This document shows, in pieces, positions 1 to 7,566 of a stretch of 24,445 nt of DNA. The notes under the pieces are model-generated. The model was not told where the DNA came from and ran no database searches. It was given only the letters and a program-made list of their open reading frames with translations. This stretch comes from Acidithiobacillus sulfuriphilus (GTDB lineage: Bacteria > Pseudomonadota > Gammaproteobacteria > Acidithiobacillales > Acidithiobacillaceae), in contig NZ_RIZI01000157.1 in assembly GCF_003721225.1 (NCBI RefSeq), forward strand, positions 1 to 24,445, read 5' to 3'. The position numbers and the translations under genes were made by a program. Position 1 is the stretch's first letter, and every line of letters begins with the position of its first letter.

Positions 1-805
1 TTCCCTTGGGCCCCAGGGCCCCCGCCGCTACGACGATGGCGCCGTAGAGGATCGGGATGCAGGGCAGCATGGTCGCCAGGATCACCAGCGAAACGGTCAT
101 CATGAATACCGCTTTGGCGGCGTCCGCTCCCAGGAATCCATGCAGGGCCATCATCGCCAGGCCGAAAAGCAAGCTGGTGATGATGAGGACGGTCAAGAGA
201 ACCAGCATTACCGCCAAGCCGAGGACCAAGGGAAACCAGAGCCAGACGAAGCGGTCGCCGAAGATCCGCAAGGCCTGCCGGATGGCGATCTTGGGGGAAT
301 CTTCATAATGGGCATAGCGGGCGAAGGCGTATTGGAAGAGCGTGGTGACGAGATAGGAAAGGACAAGAATAGCGATCAGGTCGGGCCAATGGATCTGCCC
401 CAGGGTGAGGGGCGCGGCGCCAGGCTGCGGAAAACCCGACAGGGCGACCAAAAGGGCCGAGAGGGCCGCCGGGATCAGGGCGAGGGTCCAGGCATCGGCG
501 CGCGGCAGGCCCCAGAAGACCTGTTGCCAGCGCCAGGGCTGGCCGGCATGGACCGCGCCGAAGAGGCGGAACAGGCCCATCATCAGGACGTTTGCCCAGA
601 GATAGAGGGGAAAGCGCCAGAGATCGGCGTTGGCCGGATTGCGCCCCATGGCGATCCCCAGGACGAGAAAACCGCCTAGGATGGCTAGGCCCCAAAGGAG
701 GACGGGTCCCAGTATGGCGGGGAAGTGCTGGCGCAGGATCTGCCAGCCGGCCCGGACGGCGCTGCGGTAGGTGACAGCGGGGTGGGGAGCGATGACGTCT
801 TGCAT
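1..805 (-). CDS. Multi-pass inner-membrane protein of unknown function (partial, runs off left edge)
   Basis: The minus strand is open from an ATG at 805 to base 1 with no stop, so the gene is truncated by the window. About 268 residues are visible. The product is very hydrophobic, with roughly six membrane segments: residues ~28-50, ~67-90, ~106-126, ~140-162, ~183-223 and ~232-265. A polar stretch before the fifth segment contains an AYxxxEDSPKIAIRQALRIF-like amphipathic region. I chose the ATG at 805 because GAGG lies 5 nt upstream. An in-frame ATG at 862 would add 19 residues but has no ribosome binding site. It follows apaH by 72 nt (15 nt if the 862 start is used) and is probably co-transcribed with it. 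I do not recognise the family, and no catalytic motif is visible; a structural or transport-related role would be a guess. Confidence 0.6.
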   Translation of the reverse strand, partial: MQDVIAPHPAVTYRSAVRAGWQILRQHFPAILGPVLLWGLAILGGFLVLGIAMGRNPANADLWRFPLYLWANVLMMGLFRLFGAVHAGQPWRWQQVFWGLPRADAWTLALIPAALSALLVALSGFPQPGAAPLTLGQIHWPDLIAILVLSYLVTTLFQYAFARYAHYEDSPKIAIRQALRIFGDRFVWLWFPLVLGLAVMLVLLTVLIITSLLFGLAMMALHGFLGADAAKAVFMMTVSLVILATMLPCIPILYGAIVVAAGALGPKG

Positions 806-877
806 GATGGCCTCGTCATGGTCGAAGATCGGGGTACGGCGCGGGGAGACGGCCGCTGCCATCAGTATAGCCGGGAT

Positions 878-1717
878 TCAGGCGCCGTCCGGCCGCGCGT
901 AGGTGGGGCAATCGACCTGATGAAGTACGGGCTCGGGCGTATCGATGCGGGCGGCGCTGAGTTGCCGGCCCCAGACGCAACCGCTGTCGAGGGCGAGCAA
1001 GCCCGGTTTTACCAATAGACCCTGGGTGGCCCAGTGCCCGCAGATGAGCGGAGTGGCGGGGTGCCGCTCCTGAAAAAGCGTATGCCAGGGCAGGTAGACC
1101 TCGCCATCGGCCGCGGGCTGGCTGGGCCAGTTGAACAGGCCCGCAGCGGTAACCAGGCGGGCGCGGGTGAAAACGGCCACCCGAAAGCGCATGGCCTCGG
1201 TCTCGTTGCGACAGTCCAGCCAGCGCCGGGGGGCCGGTTCCGCCCAGAGGGACTTGAGGAATGGCCGCCAGCGCTTGCCGTGCAGGACGTCCTCAACGGC
1301 CTCCGCGTGACCCTTGGCGGTGGCCAGGTCCCAGTCGGGGTGGAGGGCGGCATGCACCATGTTCCAGCCCGGTTCCGTATCGCTGTGGAGCAGTGAGCCG
1401 GCGCGCAGCCACTCCATCCACTCACCGACCTCCCGATGGGCCAGGAGGGGTCCAAGGGTATCGCTCTTTTTGGCCGTGGTGATCTTGCCCCAGCGGGCCA
1501 GGGCGTAGAGATCGTGATTGCCGAGGACGAGTTGCACCGAATCCTGCCAGTGGAAGACCTGTTGCAGGAGTTCCAGGCTCTGGGGGCCGCGGTTGACCAG
1601 ATCCCCCGCCAGCCAGAGGCGATCCCGGCCCGGCTGAAACTGTACGGTGTCCAGGAGGCGGAGAAGCGGCGCAAAACAGCCCTGAAGATCGCCGATGGCG
1701 TAGGTGGCGCCCATCAT
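878..1717 (-). CDS. apaH: Symmetrical bis(5'-nucleosyl)-tetraphosphatase ApaH
   Basis: Hydrolyses Ap4A and related dinucleoside tetraphosphates symmetrically to two ADP; in enterobacteria ApaH also removes Np4 caps from RNA. The 279-residue protein shows the metallophosphatase motifs in order: GDLQG (9-13), GDLVNRGP (38-45) and GNHD (66-69), then a late GHWA and an LDSGCVWG stretch typical of ApaH. Length matches the family (~280). The start is one of two adjacent ATG codons at 1717/1714. It lies one base after the TGA of the upstream dsrE-like gene, which indicates translational coupling. A membrane-protein gene follows on the same strand. Cytoplasmic. Identification is firm. Confidence 0.95.
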   Translation of the reverse strand: MMGATYAIGDLQGCFAPLLRLLDTVQFQPGRDRLWLAGDLVNRGPQSLELLQQVFHWQDSVQLVLGNHDLYALARWGKITTAKKSDTLGPLLAHREVGEWMEWLRAGSLLHSDTEPGWNMVHAALHPDWDLATAKGHAEAVEDVLHGKRWRPFLKSLWAEPAPRRWLDCRNETEAMRFRVAVFTRARLVTAAGLFNWPSQPAADGEVYLPWHTLFQERHPATPLICGHWATQGLLVKPGLLALDSGCVWGRQLSAARIDTPEPVLHQVDCPTYARPDGA

Positions 1718-1718
1718 C

Positions 1719-2066
1719 TCAGAGGGTGATGACCTGATCGGCTTCCTGCATGAGGCGTACCAGCGTCTTCATGGTGGAGGCCCGTATCCCCGGCATTAAG
1801 GGCCGAACCGGTTTGCTCTCGGTCAGGCTGAGGCCACAGGTATGGATCTCCGCGCCCAGGTCCAGGATCTCGGCGAGCAGATCGCGCTGGACGCGCCGTC
1901 TCTCATTGGTGTCACCCTCCGCCCATGCCAGTTCGATCGCCGCCTCGCTGAGAAAGAGACTGACGCGGATGCCATCGGCCAAGGCAGCGGCGGCTAGGCG
2001 CAAGGCATTGAGCACCGGATTTCCCGGTGCCTCAGGGTGCGATTTGATGAGGATGGTCCAATGCAT
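1719..2066 (-). CDS. DsrE/DsrF-family sulfur-relay protein
   Basis: A 115-residue single-domain protein of the DsrE/TusD type. It has a short beta-alpha-beta opening (MHWTILIKSH, then a helix at ~18-30), a DGIRVSLFLS strand, and near the C-terminal third the stretch GAEIHTCGLSLTE with a single cysteine at residue 77. That is where DsrE-like proteins carry the conserved Cys of the CG(V/L)S element. Family members bind or pass persulfide sulfur, but many small paralogues are uncharacterised, so the substrate is not known here. It ends one base before apaH and is probably the first gene of that operon. The weak AGAG before the ATG suggests modest translation. The gene is divergent from the importer operon. 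The sulfur role is inference from family and Cys position. Confidence 0.75.
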   Translation of the reverse strand: MHWTILIKSHPEAPGNPVLNALRLAAAALADGIRVSLFLSEAAIELAWAEGDTNERRRVQRDLLAEILDLGAEIHTCGLSLTESKPVRPLMPGIRASTMKTLVRLMQEADQVITL

Positions 2067-2165
2067 GGAAACGCTCTTTGCTTATAGAAGATACGGAATT
2101 CCCGCTGTCTGCGCGCACTCCGCCACTCCTACGTCCTCCACAATGGAATGAAAAGTTGCCATGAT

Positions 2166-2184
2166 CTACTGTAATTCAGTGTAG
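2166..2184. promoter_or_regulatory. Imperfect palindrome in divergent spacer (possible operator)
   Basis: CTACTGTAATTCAGTGTAG has CTAC/GTAG arms, with ACTG/CAGT as an alternative inner pairing. It sits in the spacer between the dsrE-like gene and the importer, about 45 bases upstream of the importer -35 box. It could bind a regulator, but it does not match the ModE consensus as I remember it, and assignment to either gene is speculative. Confidence 0.25.
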
Positions 2185-2227
2185 CATTTTTGCGACGGTT
2201 TTCCAGGCGGCTTTCCGTGCTGGATCA

Positions 2228-2256
2228 TTGATTTCCGTAATATCTATCTGTATAGT
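2228..2256 (+). promoter_or_regulatory. Sigma70-type promoter of the molybdate/tungstate importer operon
   Basis: TTGATT (2228-2233), a 17-base spacer and TATAGT (2251-2256) give a close match to the sigma70 consensus (4/6 and 5/6). The expected transcript start near 2263 leaves a ~25-nt leader with TTTGGAGG at 2275-2282 ahead of the first gene. Confidence 0.7.
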
Positions 2257-2287
2257 TCGATGACCTGTGATATTTTTGGAGGCATAA

Positions 2288-3205
2288 GTGATGGGGCGTC
2301 ATTGGATGTTGGCCTTATTCTCATTCCTGGCCTTGGCCGTGACCTCGCCGGCCCAGGCCGAGGGGACCCTGCGCGTGGCCTATGCCGGTTCCATGGGGCC
2401 GGTGATGGACCGTTTCCTTGGTCCCGCCTTTGCCAAAAAGGAAAACGTGCAATATCAGGGTATCGGCCAGGGGGCCTATGGTCTCGCGCGCTTGCTGGAA
2501 TCCAAGCAAATGCAGGCGGATGTATTCATCTCCATTACCCCCGGACCCATCGAAATCTTGCAGAAGGCGGGGATGATCGATGCGGCGGCACCGGTGGCGA
2601 GCACCCGGATGGTTATCGTCTATAGCCCCAAGAGCCGTTTTGCCGCAGATTTTGCCGCCGCAGCGGCGGGCCGGATGTCCTGGTATCAGGTGCTGGAGAT
2701 GCCCGGCCTGCGCTTGGGCCGCACCGACCCCGCCGTCGACCCCCAAGGGCAGAACATCATCTTCACCATGCTGCTGGCGGAAAAGTACTACCATCAGCCG
2801 GATCTGGTGAAAAGGATTTTCGGCGCTTACATCAACCCCGAGCAGATCTTTGCCGAGCCTTCTCTGGTGTCGCGACTGGAGTCAGGGCAACTGGACGCCA
2901 CCTCTGGCTATGAGAGCGCCGCCATTTCCCATCACTTGCCCTTCCTAAGGCTGCCCGCCCAGATCAACCTCAGCGACCCGGCCATGATCAAGGACTGGTA
3001 CAGCCAGGTCCACTTCCAGTTGACCCTGCCCAATGGCAAGACGACCGATCTCCAGACCCAGCCCCTGGTGTTCTATGCGGCGGTGCTGAAGAATGCACAG
3101 AATCCGCTGGCGGCGCAGGGCTTCGTACGCTTCCTGCAAAGCCCCGAAGGACAAAAGATCTTTCGGGAAAACGGCTATAGCCGGCCCAAGGGCGGGAATA
3201 TCTGA
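2288..3205 (+). CDS. ABC transporter periplasmic binding protein, molybdate/tungstate type (ModA/WtpA-like)
   Basis: Captures an oxyanion in the periplasm and delivers it to the permease encoded next. Residues 1-24 form a signal peptide ending SPAQA before EGTLRVAYAG. The mature part has the AYAGSM opening, RTDPAVDPQGQN in the middle and a GYESAA stretch, which resemble WtpA/ModA-type binding proteins (AGS.., RTDP..DP.G, ..YE..). The C-terminal FVRFLQSPEGQKIFRENGY is the usual last helix of this class. Length is 305. The track start is GTG 2288; ATG 2291 is equally plausible, 5 or 8 nt after GGAGG. It is the first gene of a three-gene operon; the permease starts 31 nt after its stop. Specificity for molybdate, tungstate or even sulfate cannot be fixed from the sequence; molybdate/tungstate is favoured by domain style. 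Confidence 0.82.
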   Translation: MMGRHWMLALFSFLALAVTSPAQAEGTLRVAYAGSMGPVMDRFLGPAFAKKENVQYQGIGQGAYGLARLLESKQMQADVFISITPGPIEILQKAGMIDAAAPVASTRMVIVYSPKSRFAADFAAAAAGRMSWYQVLEMPGLRLGRTDPAVDPQGQNIIFTMLLAEKYYHQPDLVKRIFGAYINPEQIFAEPSLVSRLESGQLDATSGYESAAISHHLPFLRLPAQINLSDPAMIKDWYSQVHFQLTLPNGKTTDLQTQPLVFYAAVLKNAQNPLAAQGFVRFLQSPEGQKIFRENGYSRPKGGNI

Positions 3206-3236
3206 CGGGAAGATCGCAGAGGGCGCGGAAAATGAT

Positions 3237-4043
3237 ATGTCCACGCTGGTGAAGACACTCCCCATTGCGGGGCCCGCCCGCTTGCCGCGCGCGTGGTTGC
3301 CGCCCCTCCTGGGGGCGGCGGTGCTGGCCTTTTTGCTGGCTCCCTTCGCCGCCCTGGTTTTTGCCACTCATTGGCAGGACCTGCATTTTGCCCCCGGGGA
3401 CGGTACGGCCATCTCCGTATCACTGCTGTATAGTCTGCTGTCTTTGGCTTTGGTAATGCTCCTGGGAACCCCCCTGGCCTGGTGGTTGGCGCATTATCAT
3501 TATCGTGGGAAATGGCTGCTGGACGCCTTGCTGCTCCTGCCTTTGCTCACCCCGCCTCTGGCCATGGGCATTCTGCTCAGTTCCTTTTATGGTCCCTATG
3601 CCCCGGTGGGCAGTTTTCTGCAACATTACGGGGTGATGCTGAGTAATAGCCCCCCCGCCTTTGTCCTGGCGCAGGTGTATGGAGCCCTCCCCTATTTTGT
3701 GGTGGCCACGCGGGCGGCCTTCGAGGGGGTGCCGGAGGAACTGGAGCAGATCAGCCTGACCCTCGGCAAAACCCCCTGGCAGACCTTCTGGCAGGTGAGC
3801 TTGCCCCTCTCCCGACTGGGTTTGGCAGCCGGTGTGGCCCTGGCCTGGGTCCGGGCCCTCGGTGAATTCGGTATCGTCCTGATCGTGGCCTATTTTCCCC
3901 AGGGCATTCCGGTGAAGCTGTGGGTGAATCTCCAGGATATCGGCCTCAGTGCCGTTTATCCGCTTCTCTGGGTCTTTTTCCTGGTGGCCGTGCCCCTGCC
4001 CCTGTGGTTGGGCCTGCGTTCGCGCCGGCAGCCGCTGTTTTAG
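3237..4043 (+). CDS. ABC transporter permease, molybdate/tungstate type (ModB/WtpB-like)
   Basis: Integral-membrane channel of the importer. The start at 3237 gives MSTLVKTLP and 268 residues. Longer in-frame extension upstream overlaps the binding-protein gene and is not needed. There are about six membrane segments. The ATPase-coupling EAA loop is visible around residues 160-200: EGVPEELEQISLTLGKTPWQ, then SLPLSRLGLAAG and VRALGEFGIVLI. This is the layout of ModB/CysT-type permeases. The ribosome binding site is weak, so translation may depend on the upstream gene. The ATPase gene begins 3 nt after its stop. Confidence 0.88.
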   Translation: MSTLVKTLPIAGPARLPRAWLPPLLGAAVLAFLLAPFAALVFATHWQDLHFAPGDGTAISVSLLYSLLSLALVMLLGTPLAWWLAHYHYRGKWLLDALLLLPLLTPPLAMGILLSSFYGPYAPVGSFLQHYGVMLSNSPPAFVLAQVYGALPYFVVATRAAFEGVPEELEQISLTLGKTPWQTFWQVSLPLSRLGLAAGVALAWVRALGEFGIVLIVAYFPQGIPVKLWVNLQDIGLSAVYPLLWVFFLVAVPLPLWLGLRSRRQPLF

Positions 4044-4046
4044 CCC

Positions 4047-5090
4047 ATGGAGATCCATTACCGCCTGGAACGTCCGATAGCCATGGATGTGCACCTGCGG
4101 GTGGAGGGCTTTACCGTCCTGCTCGGACTCTCGGGGGAGGGGAAGAGCACCCTGCTCAAGGCCATTGCCGGCCTGCTGCCGGCCAGCGGAACCCCCTTTG
4201 GCGGGCTCCCCGTGCAGCAACGGCCCATCGGCTACCTGCCCCAGGGCTATGGCCTTTTCCCTCACCTGCGGGCTTGGGAAAATGTCGCCTTTCCCTTGCT
4301 GCCGGGGGCGGATCGCCATCGGGAGGCCATGGATCTCCTGGCGCGGATGGGACTTGCGGACTGGTCCGAGCGCTATCCCGCCACCCTCTCTGGCGGCCAG
4401 CGTCAGCGGGTGGCCCTCGCCCGCGCCCTGGCCCGGCGTCCACAACTGCTGCTCCTGGACGAACCCACCTCGGCCCTGGATATGGCCACGCGGGATGAGA
4501 TTCTCGAAGACCTCATTGCCGAGATGCGGCAGTTGCAGATCCCGGTCTTGGCCGTCACCCACGACCCCCATCTGGCCACCATGGCCGATCGTATGGCAGT
4601 TTTGGCCGGCGGTACCATCGTCCAGGAGGGTACCCCCCGGGAGCTCTTTGCCGAACCGGCGAACGAGGCGGTAGCGCGGCTGGTGGGTTTTCGCAATATC
4701 TTCCCGGCCACGGTGGCCTCTGCCAGCAGCACCGGCGTGTGGGTGTCCGGCCCCGGTTGGCGCCTACAGACTGCTCCCCGCCCCTGGGCACGGCCGGGTA
4801 TGGCTGTCGCCGTCGGCATCCGTTCCGAGGAGGTGGAGATCCAGGATGCTGCTGCTGGTGGAGAAAATGCGTTGTGCCTGCAGGTGGCCGGCCTGCGCGA
4901 CGAGGGGCTGGCCCTGCGCCTGAAATTGCGGGGCGCATTGTCCCTGGACGTGCTCTTGCCACGTCTGCGGCAGAGGGACGGCGGAATCATTGACCCCTCC
5001 GGATCCCTCCAAGTCTACATGGCCCCTGAGCATGTCCATCTATTTCCGCCGCAAGGATCTGCGGACGATCAGCCACGGGAGGGCGGCTGA
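4047..5090 (+). CDS. ABC transporter ATP-binding protein, molybdate/tungstate type (ModC-like)
   Basis: Energises the importer. The 347-residue protein has Walker A GLSGEGKST (27-35), Q-loop LPQ (Q66), signature LSGGQRQR (114-121), Walker B LLLLDEP (134-140) and H-loop THD (H172). The region after ~230 is a regulatory TOBE/MOP-like extension (IRSEEVEI, LEVLL-like repeats), typical of ModC/CysA-class ATPases that bind the transported oxyanion or otherwise regulate uptake. Its start ATG lies 3 nt after the permease stop. The next gene, rpsT, has its own promoter, so the operon likely ends here; I saw no strong intrinsic terminator in 5091-5140. Confidence 0.88.
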   Translation: MEIHYRLERPIAMDVHLRVEGFTVLLGLSGEGKSTLLKAIAGLLPASGTPFGGLPVQQRPIGYLPQGYGLFPHLRAWENVAFPLLPGADRHREAMDLLARMGLADWSERYPATLSGGQRQRVALARALARRPQLLLLDEPTSALDMATRDEILEDLIAEMRQLQIPVLAVTHDPHLATMADRMAVLAGGTIVQEGTPRELFAEPANEAVARLVGFRNIFPATVASASSTGVWVSGPGWRLQTAPRPWARPGMAVAVGIRSEEVEIQDAAAGGENALCLQVAGLRDEGLALRLKLRGALSLDVLLPRLRQRDGGIIDPSGSLQVYMAPEHVHLFPPQGSADDQPREGG

Positions 5091-5146
5091 TTCCAGATCC
5101 GTCAACGGCCGTTTTTAGCTTGATGGATGTTTTTCCGCATATCACC

Positions 5147-5175
5147 TTGACACGCGGGATCGGGAGCCGCAAAAT
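5147..5175 (+). promoter_or_regulatory. Promoter of rpsT
   Basis: A perfect TTGACA (5147-5152), a 17-base spacer and CAAAAT (5170-5175, 4/6) stand ~50 bases before the rpsT start, as expected for a separately transcribed ribosomal-protein gene. Confidence 0.6.
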
Positions 5176-5226
5176 CCGCGGATTGGAATTTCCCCGATGG
5201 GATTACCTCGGTATCAGGAGTGAAAC

Positions 5227-5502
5227 GTGGCGAACAATGCACAGGCGCGTAAGCGCGTTATCCAAAACGAAAAACAGCGCTTGCACAATGCCGGTCAACG
5301 GTCGCGGCTGCGCACCTTTGTCAAGAAAGTCCTGCACGCAGTGGCCGGTGGCGACCAGATACAGGCACGGGCAGCCCTGCAGGTGGCGGAGTCGGTGATT
5401 GACAAGAGCGCGGGCAAGGGCATCGTCCATCGCAATCTGGCGGCGCGCACCAAGAGCCGCCTGTCGGCCCGGGTCAAGGCCATGGGCGTGGCTCAGCAGT
5501 AA
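5227..5502 (+). CDS. rpsT: 30S ribosomal protein S20
   Basis: Primary 16S-rRNA-binding protein of the small subunit. The 91-residue basic protein begins MANNAQARKR and ends KSRLSARVKAMG, diagnostic for S20, with the usual length. It starts with GTG, with AGGAG (5216-5220) 6 nt upstream. Non-ATG starts are common for rpsT and can limit its expression. It is a single-gene unit with its own promoter and terminator. Confidence 0.97.
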   Translation: MANNAQARKRVIQNEKQRLHNAGQRSRLRTFVKKVLHAVAGGDQIQARAALQVAESVIDKSAGKGIVHRNLAARTKSRLSARVKAMGVAQQ

Positions 5503-5547
5503 ACAAAATACCGGATTCAGCCGCCCGAATTGGCGGCCGATGGAGGG

Positions 5548-5571
5548 AGGCGGCTCATGGGCCGCCTTTTT
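5548..5571 (+). terminator. Intrinsic terminator after rpsT
   Basis: AGGCGGC (5548-5554), a 6-base loop and GCCGCCT (5561-5567) form a 7-bp GC-rich stem running into TTTTT (5567-5571). It lies 45 bases after the rpsT stop, and its tail touches the stop codon of the convergent rep gene. There is no T tract on the minus strand, so it terminates plus-strand transcription only. Confidence 0.85.
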
Positions 5572-7550
5572 CATGCTCCGGTGCCGAGGATCTCGCGCAA
5601 GCGGGCGCAGGCCGCGGCCGGGTCCATGTCCTTCTCCTCCGCCTTGCCCTGCCAGTCCATCACTTCTTTGGGTATTTCCTGCAAAAAACGCGATGGCTCC
5701 GGTGCGATGTCCTCGCCATAACGCCGCCTTTTACGGGCGGTGCTCAACGTGAGCTGGAAGCGGGCCCGGGTGATGCCCACATAGAAAAGGCGTCGCTCTT
5801 CCTCGATCTGCTCCGGCGTTTCGCTGTTGCGGTGGGGGAGCAGTTCCTCTTCCACTCCCACCAGGAAGACCTGGGGGAATTCCAGCCCCTTGGCGGCATG
5901 AAGGGTGGAGAGGCGGACTACATCGCGGTCATCATCCTCTTCCCGTTCCAGGACGGCAAAGAGCATCAGCCGGTTGAGGATCTCGGCCAGGGTCTGGGGC
6001 CCATCTTCCTGGGTGGCGAGACGGTCGATCCAGGCGATGAGTTCCTGCAGATTTTCCCAGCGCCGCGCCGCGGCCTTTTCCTCGCCTTCGTTACGCAAAT
6101 ATTCCAGGTAGCCGATCTCCTCGGGGACGCTGCGCAGGGCAGGGATCAGTTCGGTCTTGGCGACTTCGTCGGTCTTGGCGTTGAGCCATTGGCCAAAGTC
6201 GCGCAGGGCCGTCAGGGCCTTGTCGGGCAGCTCCAGGTCCTCTTCCCAGAGGGCGGCGAAGAGAGACAGATTGCGTTCCTTGGCGAGGGTGCCGAGGCGC
6301 TCCAGGGTGGCGCTGCCGACGCCGCGGCGGGGGGTGTTGACGGCGCGCAGGAAGGCCTGGTCGTCATCAGGGTTCACCAGCAGGCGCAGATAGGCAAGAT
6401 AATCCTTGATCTCCGCACGCTCGAAAAAGGACAGGCCGCCGGAGACGATGTAGGGCACATGGGCGGCACGCAGGGCCGCTTCAAAGGGGCGCGATTGGTG
6501 GTTGCTGCGATAGAGGATGGCGTAGTCGCGAAACTCGCTCTGCCGCTGGAAACGGTCGCGGAGCAGGGCGTTGACCACCTGTTCGGCCTCATCGCTTTCG
6601 TCGGCGCAGGACAGCACGCGGAGGATATGGCCCTCGCCCATGCTGCTCCACAGCCGCTTTTCAAAGAGGTGGGGGTTGTGGGCAATGAGGGCATTGGCGG
6701 CCGTCAGGATGCGCCCGGTGGAGCGGTAATTCTGCTCCAGCTTGATGACCTGGAGATCGGGAAAATCCTGGGCCAGGCGGTACAGATTGTCCGCGGCGGC
6801 GCCGCGCCAGGAGTAGATGCTCTGGTCATCGTCGCCCACCGCAGTGAGGTTGTGGCGGCTCCCCAGCAGCCAGCGGATCAGGCGATATTGCGCGCCATTG
6901 CTATCCTGATATTCGTCCACGAGCAGATAGCGGATGCGTTCCTGCCAGCGCAGGCGGGCCTCCTCGTCGGCGTGGAAAAGGCGGGTGGGGAGGAGGATCA
7001 GATCATCCAGATCGACGGCGTTGCAGGCATGGAGGGCGCGTTGATAAACGGGATAAAGAGCCGCTGCCTGGGCACCGATGCGGTCGTCGCTGGCGGCTTC
7101 CTCGGGCAGCAGCCCGTCATTCTTGAAACGGGAGATGCGCCCCTGAATGGCCTCGGCCAGGTCAGCGGCGCCCTGGCTGTCGCGCAGGAGGCCGCGGATG
7201 AGGGTAAGGCTGTCGCCGTGATCGAGGATGCTGAAGCCGGGGCGATAATCGAGGCGGTGGATCTCCTGGCGGAGGATCTGCAAGCCCAGGTGATGGAAGG
7301 TGGAGACCATCAGGCCACGGGTCTGGACGCCCTGCAGCGCCTCGGCGACGCGCGTCTTCATCTCGCGGGCGGCCTTGTTGGTAAAGGTGACGGCACAGAC
7401 ATGGCGGGCGTCCACCTGCTGGTCGCGGATGAGGTGGACGATCTTTCGGGTGATGACCCGGGTCTTGCCCGAGCCGGCGCCGGCGAGTACCAGCAGCGGC
7501 CCATGCACCTGGTGCACGGCGGCCATCTGCTGGGGGTTGAGTTCAGCCAC
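5571..7550 (-). CDS. rep: ATP-dependent DNA helicase Rep (UvrD/Rep family, SF1A)
   Basis: 3'-5' helicase that helps replication forks past protein roadblocks. Motifs are, numbered from the GTG at 7613: Walker A GAGSGKT (45-51), TFTNKAAREM, VDEYQD (232-237), GDDDQSIYSWRG (260-271), EQNYRS, and late VRLSTLHAAKGLEFP and ERRLFYVGITRA. Close resemblance to E. coli Rep (same GDDDQSIYSWRGA and IPY.(V/I)SGG.SFF stretches) favours Rep over UvrD. I place the start at GTG 7550, giving MAELNPQQMAAV, because Rep proteins begin just before LNxxQ and the extra residues from GTG 7613 are proline-rich sequence overlapping the lgt 3' end. Neither start has a clear ribosome binding site. It lies 16 nt after lgt, probably co-transcribed. 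Confidence 0.93.
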   Translation of the reverse strand: MAELNPQQMAAVHQVHGPLLVLAGAGSGKTRVITRKIVHLIRDQQVDARHVCAVTFTNKAAREMKTRVAEALQGVQTRGLMVSTFHHLGLQILRQEIHRLDYRPGFSILDHGDSLTLIRGLLRDSQGAADLAEAIQGRISRFKNDGLLPEEAASDDRIGAQAAALYPVYQRALHACNAVDLDDLILLPTRLFHADEEARLRWQERIRYLLVDEYQDSNGAQYRLIRWLLGSRHNLTAVGDDDQSIYSWRGAAADNLYRLAQDFPDLQVIKLEQNYRSTGRILTAANALIAHNPHLFEKRLWSSMGEGHILRVLSCADESDEAEQVVNALLRDRFQRQSEFRDYAILYRSNHQSRPFEAALRAAHVPYIVSGGLSFFERAEIKDYLAYLRLLVNPDDDQAFLRAVNTPRRGVGSATLERLGTLAKERNLSLFAALWEEDLELPDKALTALRDFGQWLNAKTDEVAKTELIPALRSVPEEIGYLEYLRNEGEEKAAARRWENLQELIAWIDRLATQEDGPQTLAEILNRLMLFAVLEREEDDDRDVVRLSTLHAAKGLEFPQVFLVGVEEELLPHRNSETPEQIEEERRLFYVGITRARFQLTLSTARKRRRYGEDIAPEPSRFLQEIPKEVMDWQGKAEEKDMDPAAACARLREILGTGA

Positions 7551-7566
7551 GGCGCCAGTCTGCCGT

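Noticed and set aside
303..695. A 130-codon minus-strand frame within the first gene.
   Set aside because: It is an out-of-frame shadow rich in Pro/Arg; the continuous hydrophobic frame running off the left edge is the real gene.
2082..2162. A 26-codon minus-strand open frame (MATFHSIV...) upstream of the dsrE-like gene.
   Set aside because: No ribosome binding site, no recognisable content, and such short frames arise by chance at this GC content.
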